Assembly: GCA_018806915.1 (NCBI GenBank) | Contig: JAGKQI010000103.1 | Span: 558,001-622,000 of the forward strand | Direction of reading: 5' to 3' | DNA: 64,000 nucleotides | From: Phytophthora colocasiae | Lineage: Eukaryota; Oomycota; Peronosporomycetes; Peronosporales; Peronosporaceae | In this document: positions 30,761 to 42,507 of the stretch, one piece after another | How positions within the stretch are numbered: position 1 is the first letter of the stretch | Layout: each line of letters begins with the position of its first letter | Position numbers and translations under genes: made by a program | Notes under the pieces: model-generated | The model's database searches: none | Seen by the model: the letters and a program-made list of their open reading frames with translations, nothing else | Told to the model about the DNA's origin: nothing

Positions 30761-33065
30761 CTAGCTGACATTTATCCGTACGTGCATCTCGAGATGACCT
30801 CCTACCGACGACCGAGGGATCCAAAGTAGCAGTGAACCGCCACCTGAACCAGGTAATCCGAACAGTCCAGGACGCCAGCGATCGAGGTACATGGTCTTAT
30901 CCTGCAGCTCTGGGATCGTAGCATCCCAAGTTACAGTATCACCGGCTGCAACATCCACTTTGGCATATTCCTCTCCTCCGGAATGGATCACCACAGTGAC
31001 GTCGTCTTCATCAACGCTTTCGAAGATAAGGTGAACAACGCCGTCTCCTTTCTTCTTCCAGGTACCGTAACTACCAGTAAACGCTTCATCAACTGTCGTT
31101 AGCCCCAGCGCGTCGTACAGCGTTCCATCATCAATATCCCCGAGATACGCCGTCGGGCCGCAGATAGGCTGAACGAATTGCGACGCCATGTACGCGATAC
31201 CCGTTGGATCGACTGTCGACAATACAACCAGACCCATATTGGCCACCTTCAGCATATAGTCGTCTTCAGCCACGTCCTTCCCCATATCTGTTGTTCCAGC
31301 TGGTCAACAATTACTCCAAAGGTCTTCCGAAGCATATCCCGAGTCTCATACGCTGCAGTGATCGTCTTGCTGCCCAGAATTTCCCCCATACAGTAATTCG
31401 TGATGACGGGGATGTCGTTCATCACTTTTGAAGACTTGTACACTCGAACTCGAACATCATCAGCAGAAGCATCCGGAGTTGTGTTACGAATGTCGTTGCC
31501 CGACCGCATAACGTGATCGGTGAGCCGTTTTAACTCATATCCGCAACTAGAGTTCTTGTTGATCAAGTCTTGAAGGTCGTCAGTTGAAGAATCTGCTGTT
31601 CCATTGAGAGCTCCAGCCCCAGTAAGTAGTTTCAGGACGTTTTCACCCGTTGATATGATTTCGTCCCCGTTGGTAATTGCTTGTTTTACAATTCCTTCGA
31701 CAATCACCAAGACTGTATCTGCAAATTTTGCGTTCTTCGGAACAGGTAGATTTAAGCACGCACAAACTGCAACGGGGAGGTCGAATACCACAACATCCGT
31801 CTGATAGGCAGCAGTAAGCAACTCTGCAGTATTTCCGATCGGTGCTGTTGTTTGTCGGTAGCGAAGGTAGTAGATCAGTCCACGGACCACCGTGATAATG
31901 TTTGCTGCACAGGTAACAGCCCACTTGGCAGTCTTATAAGCAGCCAGGATGTCTCCAAAAACTCCTCCAGTAGCGAGATTAAGCGCGACAGCAACGACAG
32001 ATCCGATCTTGGTAAGTGCTTCAAGAGCACAGTCGTCATTTTGAGGGATGCACTCCAATGAGCACTCAACCGGGTACGAAAGTGGGCACATGGCAACGCA
32101 GTCATCATCATCGTTGCTGTATCCGAGAGGACAGACACTGTTGCTGCCAAATCCGACAGATTTCCGATAGCAGGCAGTATCACTGGCTTGTCCGATTGTG
32201 GGTCCCACCCAATTCCTGATCGTAGTGGCGTACATTACCCCAGAAATGTCCTGTTGATCCATTAGAGACAAATCTTTGGCCGACTGTCTCGTCCAGATTG
32301 CCCCTAGCTGGTCGATTTCACCCCCACCACGACCAAAGAACCCAGCGAGCTGAAAGCCATCAGGTGCTGTTGCCACAGCGTTATTATCGGTCGTGGATCC
32401 CCCTGAAACGGAGTTACCTGCGCTGGTGGTGAATTTGAGATAGAAAACTCGCGTGTGATCGTCAGTGTGCGAGTTCTTGTCCCAATGAGCCTCCATTGAT
32501 GTGAGGTACTCCCCTTTATCCAGTGTTAGAGTGTTCCCTTCTGCACATGAATATCCGTGAGAGAATGTCTGCTCTGTTGGTGTCGCTATCTGCATGATCA
32601 CTCCATCAACACGGGCTCCAGCACAGATAGTAATGGAACTGACTGACTGCGAGAACTTGATAGATTCAATATCCGAGAACGCAGAGCCATGAGGTCCACC
32701 GTAGAGCGCACTGAGTTGAATGTCTTCGGTACTTGTACTTGTATCTGTCGAGGCCGGGGTGCTTTTGACTGCGGTGATACTCGTCCATACAACGCCCACC
32801 ATGTCGATTTCTTGATCACCACGACCGAAGAATCCTCCTAGCTGATAACCTTCAGGTGCTGTTGCAGTCGCTGATGTATCCGTTTGTGTACCGGAAGATA
32901 CCGAACGACCTGCGTTCGTGCCGAACTGTAAGTAGAAAACGCGGGTTTGATCATTGGTATGACTGTTCTTGCCCCAATGCACTTGCATCGACGTGATATA
33001 CTCTCCAGCACCGAGTGATAACGCGTTGTTAGTGTCACTAACTCCATCGTATCCATGCACAAACG
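30761..33065 (-). pseudogene. Jacalin-like lectin gene copy 4, 3' part (downstream of MULE-2)
   Basis: The frame is open from the MULE-2 junction. It holds the rest of jacalin domain 2 (from HGYDGVSDTN), domain 3 with its YGGPHG start, and the C-terminal region. Near 31295 about 10 bases are missing after FGVIVDQL, so the main frame (31249-33060) ends early. The remaining 174 residues (30761-31285), including PICGPTAYLGDIDDG and the RWRPGLFGLPGSGGGS end, are in another frame. The jacalin domains of this copy have an insertion of the NSHTDDHTR type in the strand after HWDK, which copies 2 and 3 lack. That could alter ligand binding. Confidence 0.85.
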
Positions 33066-35298
33066 GGTTGTCTTTTTTGCGGTTCCTATTTGGTGCAGGT
33101 CTTGGATTTGGATCTCGACGATTGTGAGACCGAATCGCAAGACCTGATCAAAACAACCATTTCGTTTGAACTTAGCCAGAGAGTGTCTTGTTTCCTTTAG
33201 AACAGAGCCCCTTATACAGTTTGATCTATCACTACGATACCAGCAATGAGGCGTACGACCTTACATTACTCGTCGCTGGGCAGATTTACCTTCTCAGGCA
33301 ACATGAACTTCTCTCGGCGATGGGGCGCCCTGGCATGGTTGGCCTGAAGAGTTTGCACATGACGACGGGCAAGGACTTCAATACTTGCCACAAACCTTGG
33401 TAGGCTGGGATGAGGAGGGAATGCGCCATTAAGTTCTCGATTGAACCGTTCAAGTGGATTGTTAGTTCGTGCAACTACCTGTTTGTTCAGACCATCCACG
33501 TTCCACAAGTCTGGAGTGTAGCGTAGCACCCACTGCTTGTGAAAATACATCCAAAAGGCATCCCACTTGTTCTCGGAGTAAGGAATCCCATCGATCTCAC
33601 ATTGTTCGCGAATCAACTTCCGAACGTATTTGATCCCTTGAGTAGCTACCTTAGCTCTGTCGATGACAGCCAGTGTATCCACGCAACCAGGTGCCACTGC
33701 AATCTTGATTTCAGGTGCAGGGATTCTTTCCCTTTTCATGCGCCGCAGCAAAGCTTGTTTAAAATGAAAGTAGCATCCACTCACCCTGGCATCCGGAAAC
33801 TGAGTGAGAACGGCCTTGAGTAGCCCTGCCTCGAAGTCACAAATGACGGTGGCTGGGTCGAGCTTTTGATCCGTCGCTTGAATCACATGATCAATGACAT
33901 TCCAGTACATGTCAGACTCCTTAGAACTACATAGCACGTAAAACGCAGGTAGATAGCAGTCAGATGCTTGATCGTGCACCATAATTACGACGCATTGGTA
34001 AAATGGTCGTGGAACACAACGGAAAGTCCCATCGATAAACAGCGTAACACCCTTGTATTTCAGCTTGTCGATGAGTGCGAGATGCCCCCAACCTATCAGA
34101 CGCTCAACACCAGTACCATTGGAACTCTTATCGGCGTACACACGGTGAAACTGGAAAAAGATCATGGCAGTCCCTTGTACCATAGAGAGAGGAGGGACTT
34201 CTACCAGTCCGTGCATGGAACCACCAAAGTACTCTCGGCGCGTGCGATACACTTGTTGGTGGACTTGTTCACGGGTTAATCCATGTACAGCAACGTTATC
34301 AGACGAATAGAACTTGTCACGCATGCTTTCCCACACTCGCTCAGCCGCCATGGACAGGTTTTGAAGCACCATGTCGACAACAGCATCCTTCATTTCCTTT
34401 TCCACGTTGCGAACGTTGGGGACGACGACACCCAAATGGCATATATGCTCTCGAAAGTTTGTAAAAGCCATGTGTTTAATCGTGAAGTCCACGCGGCCTT
34501 TGCATTTCACCTTCCGACGATAGAAACTACATCTGTAGGATACTTTCTTGGATGATGTCCCCGCCTTTGTATACTGGAAACCGTTGAGCATGATGACGCC
34601 CTGATACTTTGTTCGCACGGCTTCGCTACTCTCAACTGTGATGCCAGGAGAGCTTGAATGTACCCCACCCACTGATGCAGCAGATGACGCTGGGATATCA
34701 AGTGTCGGCTGAGGTTGTGGAACGCTGGGGGAGGGAGCGGCTTGCATTGCAAGTTGAGGTGACGACGCTATGGGCACGTGCGATGGAGTTGGCCACTGCC
34801 ACGATGTGTGCGGTGACGGCAGAATGGAGGGAACTTCTGGATCAAATAGCTGGGATGATGTCGGTGGAGACTCTGGAGGAGGGGGGATATCGTGGATGCG
34901 GGCGAAGAAACCGCTAGTGACACGGGAGAAGTCGGTGGCGACGGCGAGGGAGCGAACGTGAAGCACGAGGCTGACAGAGACTCATGCTCGGAGACTGTAG
35001 TCGAAGATGAGCTAGCGGATGAGGAGGACGTTGTACATAGTTCCATTTCTAGCCTTCTCTTTGTCCGTCCTTCCGGATATGAAAGCACAGCCTTTGTCGC
35101 CTTCGAGCGATGCTTCTGTGCCTTGGAGGTGCTGTTCGACTTCCCCATGACCGCCTCTCCAGAGGGTGACTGCTTGCTCACTGCGTCTCCAAATCGGAAG
35201 TGGGCTGTTGGCTGAGATCCATTCATGAGTTCAGAAAAAAAGTCCACCGAGGGAAAATCCAAGACCTGCACAAAATAAGACCTGTTTAAAAATCTACC
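33066..35298 (-). mobile_element. MULE-2, Mutator-like DNA transposon
   Basis: It is flanked by perfect 9-bp duplications GCACAAACG (33057-33065 and 35299-35307). The ends are imperfect inverted repeats of about 47 bp sharing a GTGCAGGTCTTGGATTT block (33092-33109 and, inverted, about 35255-35272). The length is 2233 bp. Removing it with one duplication rejoins the TFV of the 5' lectin part to HGYDG of the 3' part in frame. Confidence 0.9.
33266..34966 (-). CDS. MULE transposase (MULE-2)
   Basis: The frame has 566 residues. An N-terminal Pro/Ser-rich part is followed by a FLYWCH-like zinc segment (SYRCSFYRRKVKCKG ... HICHLG, ~145-180). The DDE core has FIDGTFRC (~310), VICDFEAGLL (~370), GCYFHFKQAL (~390) and NNPLERFNREL (~515). 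All three catalytic acidic positions are present. The frame that starts at 35227 (MNGSQPTAHFRFG) may be the true N-terminus, with a shift near 34930. The protein is clearly related to, but not a close copy of, the MULE-1 transposase, so two families inserted in this array. Confidence 0.82.
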   Translation of the reverse strand: MLHVRSLAVATDFSRVTSGFFARIHDIPPPPESPPTSSQLFDPEVPSILPSPHTSWQWPTPSHVPIASSPQLAMQAAPSPSVPQPQPTLDIPASSAASVGGVHSSSPGITVESSEAVRTKYQGVIMLNGFQYTKAGTSSKKVSYRCSFYRRKVKCKGRVDFTIKHMAFTNFREHICHLGVVVPNVRNVEKEMKDAVVDMVLQNLSMAAERVWESMRDKFYSSDNVAVHGLTREQVHQQVYRTRREYFGGSMHGLVEVPPLSMVQGTAMIFFQFHRVYADKSSNGTGVERLIGWGHLALIDKLKYKGVTLFIDGTFRCVPRPFYQCVVIMVHDQASDCYLPAFYVLCSSKESDMYWNVIDHVIQATDQKLDPATVICDFEAGLLKAVLTQFPDARVSGCYFHFKQALLRRMKRERIPAPEIKIAVAPGCVDTLAVIDRAKVATQGIKYVRKLIREQCEIDGIPYSENKWDAFWMYFHKQWVLRYTPDLWNVDGLNKQVVARTNNPLERFNRELNGAFPPHPSLPRFVASIEVLARRHVQTLQANHARAPHRREKFMLPEKVNLPSDE

Positions 35299-36238
35299 GC
35301 ACAAACGTTTGTGCTGTAGGAGCGGTAACTGTGAGAGTGATTCCATCGATACGAGCTCCTGCACGAATGGCGATCGAACTGACAGTTTGTCCAGACACAG
35401 CCAAGGACTGGTCGGAAAACTGAGAACCATGAGGTCCTCCATATGCCTCACTCAGTTTAGTGGCAGGGCCCGAAGGTGCTGATGTTGTAGGCTCAGGTGT
35501 ATCAACGGAGCTATCACCTGTCGAGGAACCCTCGATGGACGACGAACTGTCTGAATCTGAGCTTGGAAACTCGATGGTGTCACTTGAAGATGCAGACCCG
35601 GAGCCATCGGAAGACGAAGAATCGGTTTGAGATCCCAATGCAGACGGTTCTGACGGTGAAACATCAGCTGGAGCGACAGTTGCAGGGCTGGCAACGACAG
35701 GAAGAGGTGCCCAAATAGCATTAAGCAGGTCAATCTCATCGCCGTCTCGGCCGAAAAACCCTGCGAGTTGATAACCCGGTGGTGCAGTAGCTGAACCCGA
35801 GGAATCAGTTTGTGACCCTCCTGAAACCGAGTTGCCAGCACTGGTTGTGAATTTGAGATAGAAGACGCGCGTATGATCGCCAGTGTGTGAGTTCTTGTCC
35901 CAATGAACTTCCATAGACGAAATGTACTCCCCTGGACTCAGTTGCAACGTATTCATGGTGTCACTAACCCCACTGTAGCCATGAGTGAAGGACTGAACAG
36001 TGGGTTTTACGATCTCCAATGTGATACCGTCGACTCGAGCTCCAGATCGAATCGTGATCGACGTCACAGTTTCTCCTGCGACGACCGAAGGCTGGTCCGA
36101 GAAGTCGTTGCCGTGTGGGCCACCGAATGACTCACTGAGCTGAATTGTGTCGTCGGAAGCAGCGAGTTGAAAGGCGATGAAACTTAGATAAAGCATCCAC
36201 CTTAGTGTCCTGACTGTCCGAGAAACCATTTCGAACAC
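35299..36238 (-). pseudogene. Jacalin-like lectin gene copy 4, 5' part (upstream of MULE-2)
   Basis: The start encodes a signal peptide (RWMLYLSFIAFQLAAS before DDTIQ), jacalin-like domain 1 (~residues 35-175) and a Ser/Asp-rich acidic linker (~185-260). Domain 2 follows but is cut at AQTFV. MULE-2 supplies one more residue and a stop. A secreted single-lectin fragment of about 314 residues could still be made. Confidence 0.87.
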
Positions 36239-36662
36239 GAGATTGATTGTAAACTTGAGCTGTAGACAGGAATAGTGAAAGTGGTCGTAACTTCGGTACT
36301 TTCGTAAGACTGATGAGCATGGAGCGCGAAGTCATAACCTTGGATAGTCATGTTCATGATAGGATCACGATATAATGTGAAAAACAGGATTATGGTACGA
36401 TGAAACTTGAATAGTGACGTGACCATAGATTCATTCGTATTAATAGTTGCCAAGAACAACCATTTCACCAGCATGAACTGCATTCCCGTGAGTAACAGGA
36501 CACGTGGTCTCCACGAAGCAATGTTTATGACAACAACCAGACTGTCCAAACCTAAAATGCATAGGTGTCGAAAAATGAAACCTATGAAACTGGATGGAAA
36601 ATACTATTATGCAATAGCATAGGTTCCTGAAAACCTTTCATAATTCGACACACAGTTCGCTG
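36239..36662. promoter_or_regulatory. Divergent intergenic region, lectin copy 4 / SAP gene
   Basis: These 424 bp lie between two divergent genes and must carry both promoters. It is AT-richer than the genes. No convincing initiator match or repeat is seen. It marks the border between the repeat-rich lectin region and the conserved gene block. Confidence 0.4.
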
Positions 36663-37787
36663 ATGATGAATGCGCCTTCGTCTCCATGGAGCGCCCCCAA
36701 GGTCTCGCGTCTGTGGTCCGCCAAGGGCGATGACCGCTGTTCCCCGCCGCGATCGGATGACTACAAGGACTGGTCGCTCATGCAGCTCAAGCGCGAGATC
36801 ACGCAGCGTCAGCTCAAGACGAACCCGCGGCGTCGGAACAAAGACGCATTTGTGCGCGTTTTGCTCTCGAACGACGAGGATCATCGTGCGCAACAGAATC
36901 AGACGCAGCCTCAGACTGCTCCTCAGAATCAGCAGCCACTGGAAGATCCTGTGATGTTCGTGCCCACATCCACAGCCGAGCTACAGAACATTTACGTTAA
37001 TAACGGAGATCAGCAGCAACAGGATATCTATAATACGGGACGGCAGCCGCCGCAGGATGTATACGGGAATAATGGAGCTCAACAGCGAGATGTCTATAAT
37101 GCAGGGCCACAACCACAACAACATGACATGTACAGCGGTGGACAGCAACGGCAGGAGATGTACATGGAACATCAGCAGCAGGAAGTGTACGCTAACACTG
37201 GAGATCAGCAGCAGGGTTTTATGGCCAATGATGTGAACGTTGGAGTGATGCAAGCTGCTCCGTTGACACCTCCAGCGCCTCCACCTCAAATCCAAGCTCC
37301 TGTTCAGCCTGAGCCGAGGACAGAGACACATGCGCAAGTAGAAGGCGTAACTGTCCCTCCGGCTTCGGATGTGGAAGCTGAAGCCCCTCAAAACTTCCTG
37401 GCTACTAAAAGAGCGAGGGTAGAGCGGAAAGAGCACGAAGGTGAAGGGAGCGAGAATGTTCATAACACTACAGCGAAATTGACAAATCCAGTATCATCTG
37501 AAAAATCTGGATCGACGGAGTATTTGAAGCGGAAACTGAGTATTCAAGCGGCCCGTCTCGAGATTGAGAACAGACGCTTGGACCTTGAAACGAAGCGTGA
37601 GCAGCGGGATAGTGAGTTGCATGCGGTGCAGGTCGCAATAGCAAAGGAGCAACTACAACAAGCTAAAATGACTACCCAGAAGATGAAGACGGAATGGATG
37701 GTGGAGCAGAAGATACAAAAGAAGAGACTGAGTGACGCTGGCATCTCACAAGAAGACACGGCAGCGCTTGGGATGTATTTGTCCTGA
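36663..37787 (+). CDS. SAP-like DNA-binding protein with C-terminal coiled coil
   Basis: The protein has 374 residues and no intron. Residues ~32-70 (DWSLMQLKREITQRQL, then KTNPRRRNKDAFVRVL) fit a SAP-type helix-turn-helix: one helix, a basic loop, a second helix. A long Gln/Asn/Tyr-rich low-complexity region follows (~75-185) with repeated QQ(D/E)(I/V/M)Y units, then a Pro-rich stretch. A KRARVERK basic patch (~245) could be a nuclear signal. A charged coiled coil (~285-365, SIQAARLEIENRRLDLETKR) ends in a short GMYLS tail. Such proteins are common in Phytophthora and their role is not known to me; binding of DNA as a homo-oligomer is inferred. Confidence 0.7.
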   Translation: MMNAPSSPWSAPKVSRLWSAKGDDRCSPPRSDDYKDWSLMQLKREITQRQLKTNPRRRNKDAFVRVLLSNDEDHRAQQNQTQPQTAPQNQQPLEDPVMFVPTSTAELQNIYVNNGDQQQQDIYNTGRQPPQDVYGNNGAQQRDVYNAGPQPQQHDMYSGGQQRQEMYMEHQQQEVYANTGDQQQGFMANDVNVGVMQAAPLTPPAPPPQIQAPVQPEPRTETHAQVEGVTVPPASDVEAEAPQNFLATKRARVERKEHEGEGSENVHNTTAKLTNPVSSEKSGSTEYLKRKLSIQAARLEIENRRLDLETKREQRDSELHAVQVAIAKEQLQQAKMTTQKMKTEWMVEQKIQKKRLSDAGISQEDTAALGMYLS

Positions 37788-37914
37788 AGTTTTGGAAATT
37801 GCGAACCACTTTAAACAGGATCGCCGTTTGGTGTACGTATATGTAACTAAGTTGATTGCTGGTGTATTTCGTTCCTTTCTTCCCTTGGAAAGTAATTTCT
37901 CGAGAACTGTAAGT

Positions 37915-40078
37915 TTACATTCGCCGTTGATGTTTGACAGAGGGCACCGCAGAGTACGTTGATGCTGGCATGGCAGTGCGCATTAGTAAAGGCATTGGAG
38001 CGTCAGAGCGAGGAGTAGTCGTGCCACTTCTGGAAGCCTTGTATACTCTGTCTATAAGTTTCTTGACACGTGACTTTGCAAGGTTCGACAGCTCCCCCGA
38101 AGGAAGCAGAACTGCAGACTGCATGGATGCCGCTTCTTGAGAAAACAGATCGGCCACTTTCTTCACAATTGTTTTAAACTGCTCTCGTGTCAATTTCCCG
38201 CGTTGCTTGTACAAGGGATAGAGTTTGGCCTTGACGTACACGACAACTTTATCCGACCATCTACACAAAAAATGCAGGGTCAGTGAATCGGTGAACGCAG
38301 TCCATATACACAATTCTTGTACGTACGCTTCATGCTTTCGTTTCCGTTTGCCATTTGCTCGAACTGAGCGTTTAGGAGGAGAAAACGCCTCAATCACAGG
38401 CAAATTATGTGCTGCTTGAACTGGAGATGAAACGTGTTGAGGAACTTGAGGTCGCGGTAACTCGTTTGGTGTCGGGGGATTCACATCTCTCCACTTTTCG
38501 CTGAGTTCAATTATTCTCTGGCGAATTTCGATACTGACATCCGAAAGCTCCGCAAGACTGTCAAGTGTCCCTTGTAAGACTCCTTCCTACATTCCATAAA
38601 CGTTGTAGTTAAGAGTTTCTCCTGCAATAAACTGTAGTAATAGTACTTACCTCCACAAGATTTTCCTTTCGGACCGGTAAAGTCTCCAAAATTCCGACAA
38701 CAGCTTCTAGCACCTGAGGATTTGGTGTCGAGTAGGAATCATCGCCTTCTTGTCTCGGTGATCGAACCCACTGATGTAGCACTGACAGACAACCCAATTC
38801 AACTGCTACTGCTTTCTCCTTTTGGTTGAGGCGGCTAAAAAACGTTTTGACACGAGATACCAGCCTCAGCTTGGCTGTTTTTGGGATTAACAGCGACACA
38901 GACGACGCGTAATTGTCGTTGCTAACTGCATCTTGCATCAGTTTTGCCAGCTCACAATATTCAGGAGCGAACGTATTGGATACGCGATTACTGCGTTGGC
39001 CTGATCGGCTATTGTCACTGTCATGAAGCAAACCAGAGTCGTGCGCTGCTATTGCCGCCGCTGCAAGTCCCTGTCTGCTTCGATTGTGATCTTCCCACAT
39101 CTGATCGACGGACGTTGTCGAAGAAGCCACAGTAGATCGTGCACCTAACTGGCTAGCGCTCGTAGCATTTCCGTTCCTTATCCCATACAATGAGGACTGC
39201 GTCAAGTCGCCACGTGCAAACATGGCATCAGCTCGTGACTGCACCTGCATCAGTTCTCTTGACATCCGCAGAGCATACGCAGCAGCAATCCCTCGCATTG
39301 GTCGTCGATCTTCTGCTTCTTCTACTGCAACAAAGTCCGTCGCTCCACGTCTTCGAGACGAAGTAGTAGTAGATCCACGACCACGCAGGACGTTCGACAT
39401 CAAACTCGCCAACCTCCTCGTTCGACGTCGAGTCGATACCGTCGTAGCTGGTCGAGCAATAGCATCACTAGCTCTCTGCTGGACCGTGTCATGTCTAGAA
39501 CAGTACCAGGACGTGTTTGGAACTGAGCGCAACCCAATGCAGTACGTGTGATTGGCCACTCCACAGCCAAGTTCTTCACACAACAACAACACATGCTCAT
39601 CCTCTCCAGAGCCGCAAAGTTCACACCGAGCTTGGTTCACCAGTCGTAATTGAGCAGCAATATCATGATCTGAAGGGTCCGGTCGATAGATCTGTTTAAC
39701 GTCCTGGACACTTTCCCGATGCACCACTGCACCTTGCGCATCCTGTCGAGTGACCAACGTAAACTTGTTCTTACAAAGTGGACACAAATTGGTCACTTTA
39801 GCCCAAGCGACAATGCAATCGAAGTGGAAGCGATGGTCACAATTGTCCAGATGACCCTGCTTCAAAACGTCCACCAGGTCCTGACAGATACAGCACTACC
39901 AAAAAAACAACATCACAACTAAAACGTTAAATGGTCCATTATCAGTCGAAAAGGCCAAAATTAGAGCGCAACTTACAGCATCTTCTACCGTATCGTCTAC
40001 TGCATCTTCTTCTTCGTCCTGACACCCGTCGTCGTTGCCTTCCGCCTGTGGAATCGGCCGCTTCTCTTCGTCAGCCAT
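37915..40078 (-). CDS. RING-PHD protein resembling PHRF1 (probable E3 ligase)
   Basis: There are four exons: 40078-39977, 39895-38651, 38586-38327 and 38260-37915. All introns are GT-AG (81, 64 and 66 bp), and joining them gives 650 residues in one frame. The N-terminus is acidic. A C3HC4 RING follows (~35-80, CCICQDL ... CDHRFHFDC ... LCPLCKNKF), then a PHD-type finger (~124-172, RCELCGSGEDEH ... HTYC ... WYCSRHD). The middle is Ser/Arg-rich. The C-terminus has a helical KLYPLYKQRGKLTREQF, then KTIVKKVADLF motif like the end of PHRF1/SCAF11-type proteins. The order RING, PHD, C-terminal helix pair matches PHRF1, which joins ubiquitination to chromatin and RNA polymerase II. Function here is inferred from that likeness. 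Confidence 0.75.
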
Positions 40079-40190
40079 GCTAGTACTTTACAAGTGTTGT
40101 TGTAGATATTTTTGTCCTTTTTAACCAATCAGCGCGCTTTCCCTCGATTTTCGACGTCAAATATCGAAATAGAGGAGCTGCTGAGCCATC

Positions 40191-42332
40191 ATGCGCGACT
40201 TGTGGCTTCGTGGGCGTCTACTGCTGTCTCTAGAGCTTCTTCTCGCTTGTTATTTTCACTATGTGTGCAGTGCAGCAGTGGGCGAACGTTCGATGTCTTT
40301 ACGCAGTCTATCGCCCAGTATTAAGGACACAGAGGTGGAATCTGCACCGCCTGTCTTCTGTTTAGATGTTGGAGTGGAAATTGCATTCCCCAGTCGTGAT
40401 GTGGAGGACGCAATGGGCAGTATAACAGAAGCAGCTGCTGGAAAAGGTTGTCTTCGCAGTTCGCCGATGAACGCAGTGGTTGGACACTTGAAAACGTCCT
40501 TGAGGACGTTCTCGCTTCATGCTGTGGACTGTGTCTTGGAGCCGATAGACGTTGATACGTCCACAATCGCTTTGCTAGGCATTGCGTCACTGTGTTCTAG
40601 GTCCAACATGGAAGTGGAAGAGGATATGGAGAGTTGGGGCCGCGACGCCAAGCGCCAAGTGGAAAAGTTGTTCGAAACTGAGAAGAGAGTCTCGTTTAAA
40701 CAAACCACTGGGATGGTACGTCATGTAGCCATTTCTCCAGCTTACGAGCTGCCGGCTAGTGGCAGTGGATTGCCGCAGTTTATGCTAGGGGAGACGTTGA
40801 TTTGGTCCGATGGGGAAGAGGAAGGAGCAGTCGACGAAACGAAAGACCAAACGTTCTTCACGCACATCCAGTTGCACGTGAAGAACGACGGAAAAACGCC
40901 GTTGCACTTGTATCGACTCACACTGGTACAGAAGAATGAAAAGCAGGATAAATCGGTGGATTTCGTGCTGCCACTGGTTGCACCGGCAGTGGTGCAGCCT
41001 GAACAAAGTGAAGTCGTCTCTTTCAAAGCAATTACTAAATCCGCGGTAGATTCGTCGAAGAGCTATTTGCTGTACATATCACACAGTGGCTTCCGGTCGC
41101 ACGTGTTTGAAGGTATTCTGGATGGAAAGACGTTCTTGTCGAGAGAAGAAGCGGTCCAGCCACAAGGTGAAGAAGGTCTTTTTGATCGCTTCTCGTTTGA
41201 TTCGACTAGCGGACAGTCGTTTTTCCCTGGATTCTCGTACGCAAGCTGGCAAGGTACGTTTTCAGCTTTTATACATCGATTTGTCTAGTTTCTAACAAAG
41301 TGTTGGGTTTTGTTGGGGGGTTATCTCATAGTTGGATCAATGGCTATTGCGGTGGCCGTGGGGATTATAGTGATGCTGTATATTCGCCGTAAGCGACCTA
41401 GTTTTCGCCTCATGGGGCATGTCGTAACTAGCTGTTTCCGGTCGTCAGGTAACAAGAGATCCACTCAGTCTGGTGGCAGAACGTCGGCCAAGCCAGTTTC
41501 CAACCGAATCGCATCCAGTCGTGCTGCGCTGTCGAAAAAAGGAGAAGATCACATTGAGATGGAAAGGTACAGTATGCTTCATCCTTGCACAACAACATCA
41601 TCACGCTACTTATGTCTATTTTCTTTCTTGTCGAAGTCTCATTAAAAAGCCGACTGCAGCGAAAACTTCAACCACTGCCTCTGGTTCTTCGATCCAATTG
41701 CCAACACCACCCCGATCCAAGTAAGTTTTGTACCAGGGTCATTTGTGGGGTATCTCGTACCAACCTGTTGTATCTCGTCTGTAGAATGCCTGCAATCACT
41801 ATGAAGTGGAAAGCTCCACCACCACCTCCACCTCGAGCTCATTCAGCAAGCGAGAAGACGTCATTAGCTGTTCCTAAAGCCATGGAGGCTAAAAAGGAGT
41901 TACTGGATCTCGATCGCAAGTCAAGACTTCATCCCAAGCGGTTTGAAAGCATGTGGGACGAATACTTCGAGAGGTTCGTAGACATGATGATGTTCTCATT
42001 ATGCGTGCGGAATTAATCGCTGATGCTACATTTTCAGGTTTCACAGAGAGCTACCTGACTCTACACGCCCAGACTCGGACAATTTACTCAAGAAAATGGA
42101 GACGCGTGGAATTTCGTGCATGGCCAGTGGAACAGTCAATGGTGTGGAGAAGTTCGTGTTTTACGCGAAGCAACGGGATCGTTCATGGTTCTTTCTAGCG
42201 ACTGTTGATGTTACTGTGGCTACTGCAACCACAGTACTTACAGTGCGAGCTAGCAGTGATGCTGCTGAGGAGCTGGTTGTACAGTTTGTAGACGTCGTAA
42301 AGACGGCGTTAGCCCAGTCCGCTCTATCATGA
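40191..42332 (+). CDS. Type I membrane protein with beta-adaptin-appendage-like cytosolic end
   Basis: There are five exons (40191-41253, 41332-41566, 41637-41720, 41785-41973, 42038-42332), with introns of 64-78 bp and phases that join correctly to 621 residues. A signal peptide (LLLSLELLLACYFHYVCS) leads a ~320-residue lumenal part with an Ig-like strand pattern (FFTHIQLHVKNDGKTPLHLY). One membrane helix follows (VGSMAIAVAVGIIVMLYIRR), then a basic/Pro-rich stretch. The last ~105 residues (MWDEYFERFHRELPDS ... LLKKMETRGISCMASG ... FVFYAKQRDRSWFFLATVDV ... LTVRASS) follow the pattern of the C-terminal appendage subdomain of beta-adaptins. 41389-41448 could be an optional in-frame intron. A sorting or trafficking role is inferred. 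Confidence 0.65.
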
Positions 42333-42507
42333 TAGAGACTTAACAGTCAAGACGGAAACAGCAAGAGAGAAAGAAATGTTTTGGAGATTTAAATGTAATA
42401 TACGCTGCAGTGTGAAGTGGGGAGAGAAGACTTCCACTTGCGCTGTTGAGAACCATAAAGCTGCCTTGACCTACTTCAGTTCGTTAGTCGGCGCCTGGAT
42501 TTTGGGG

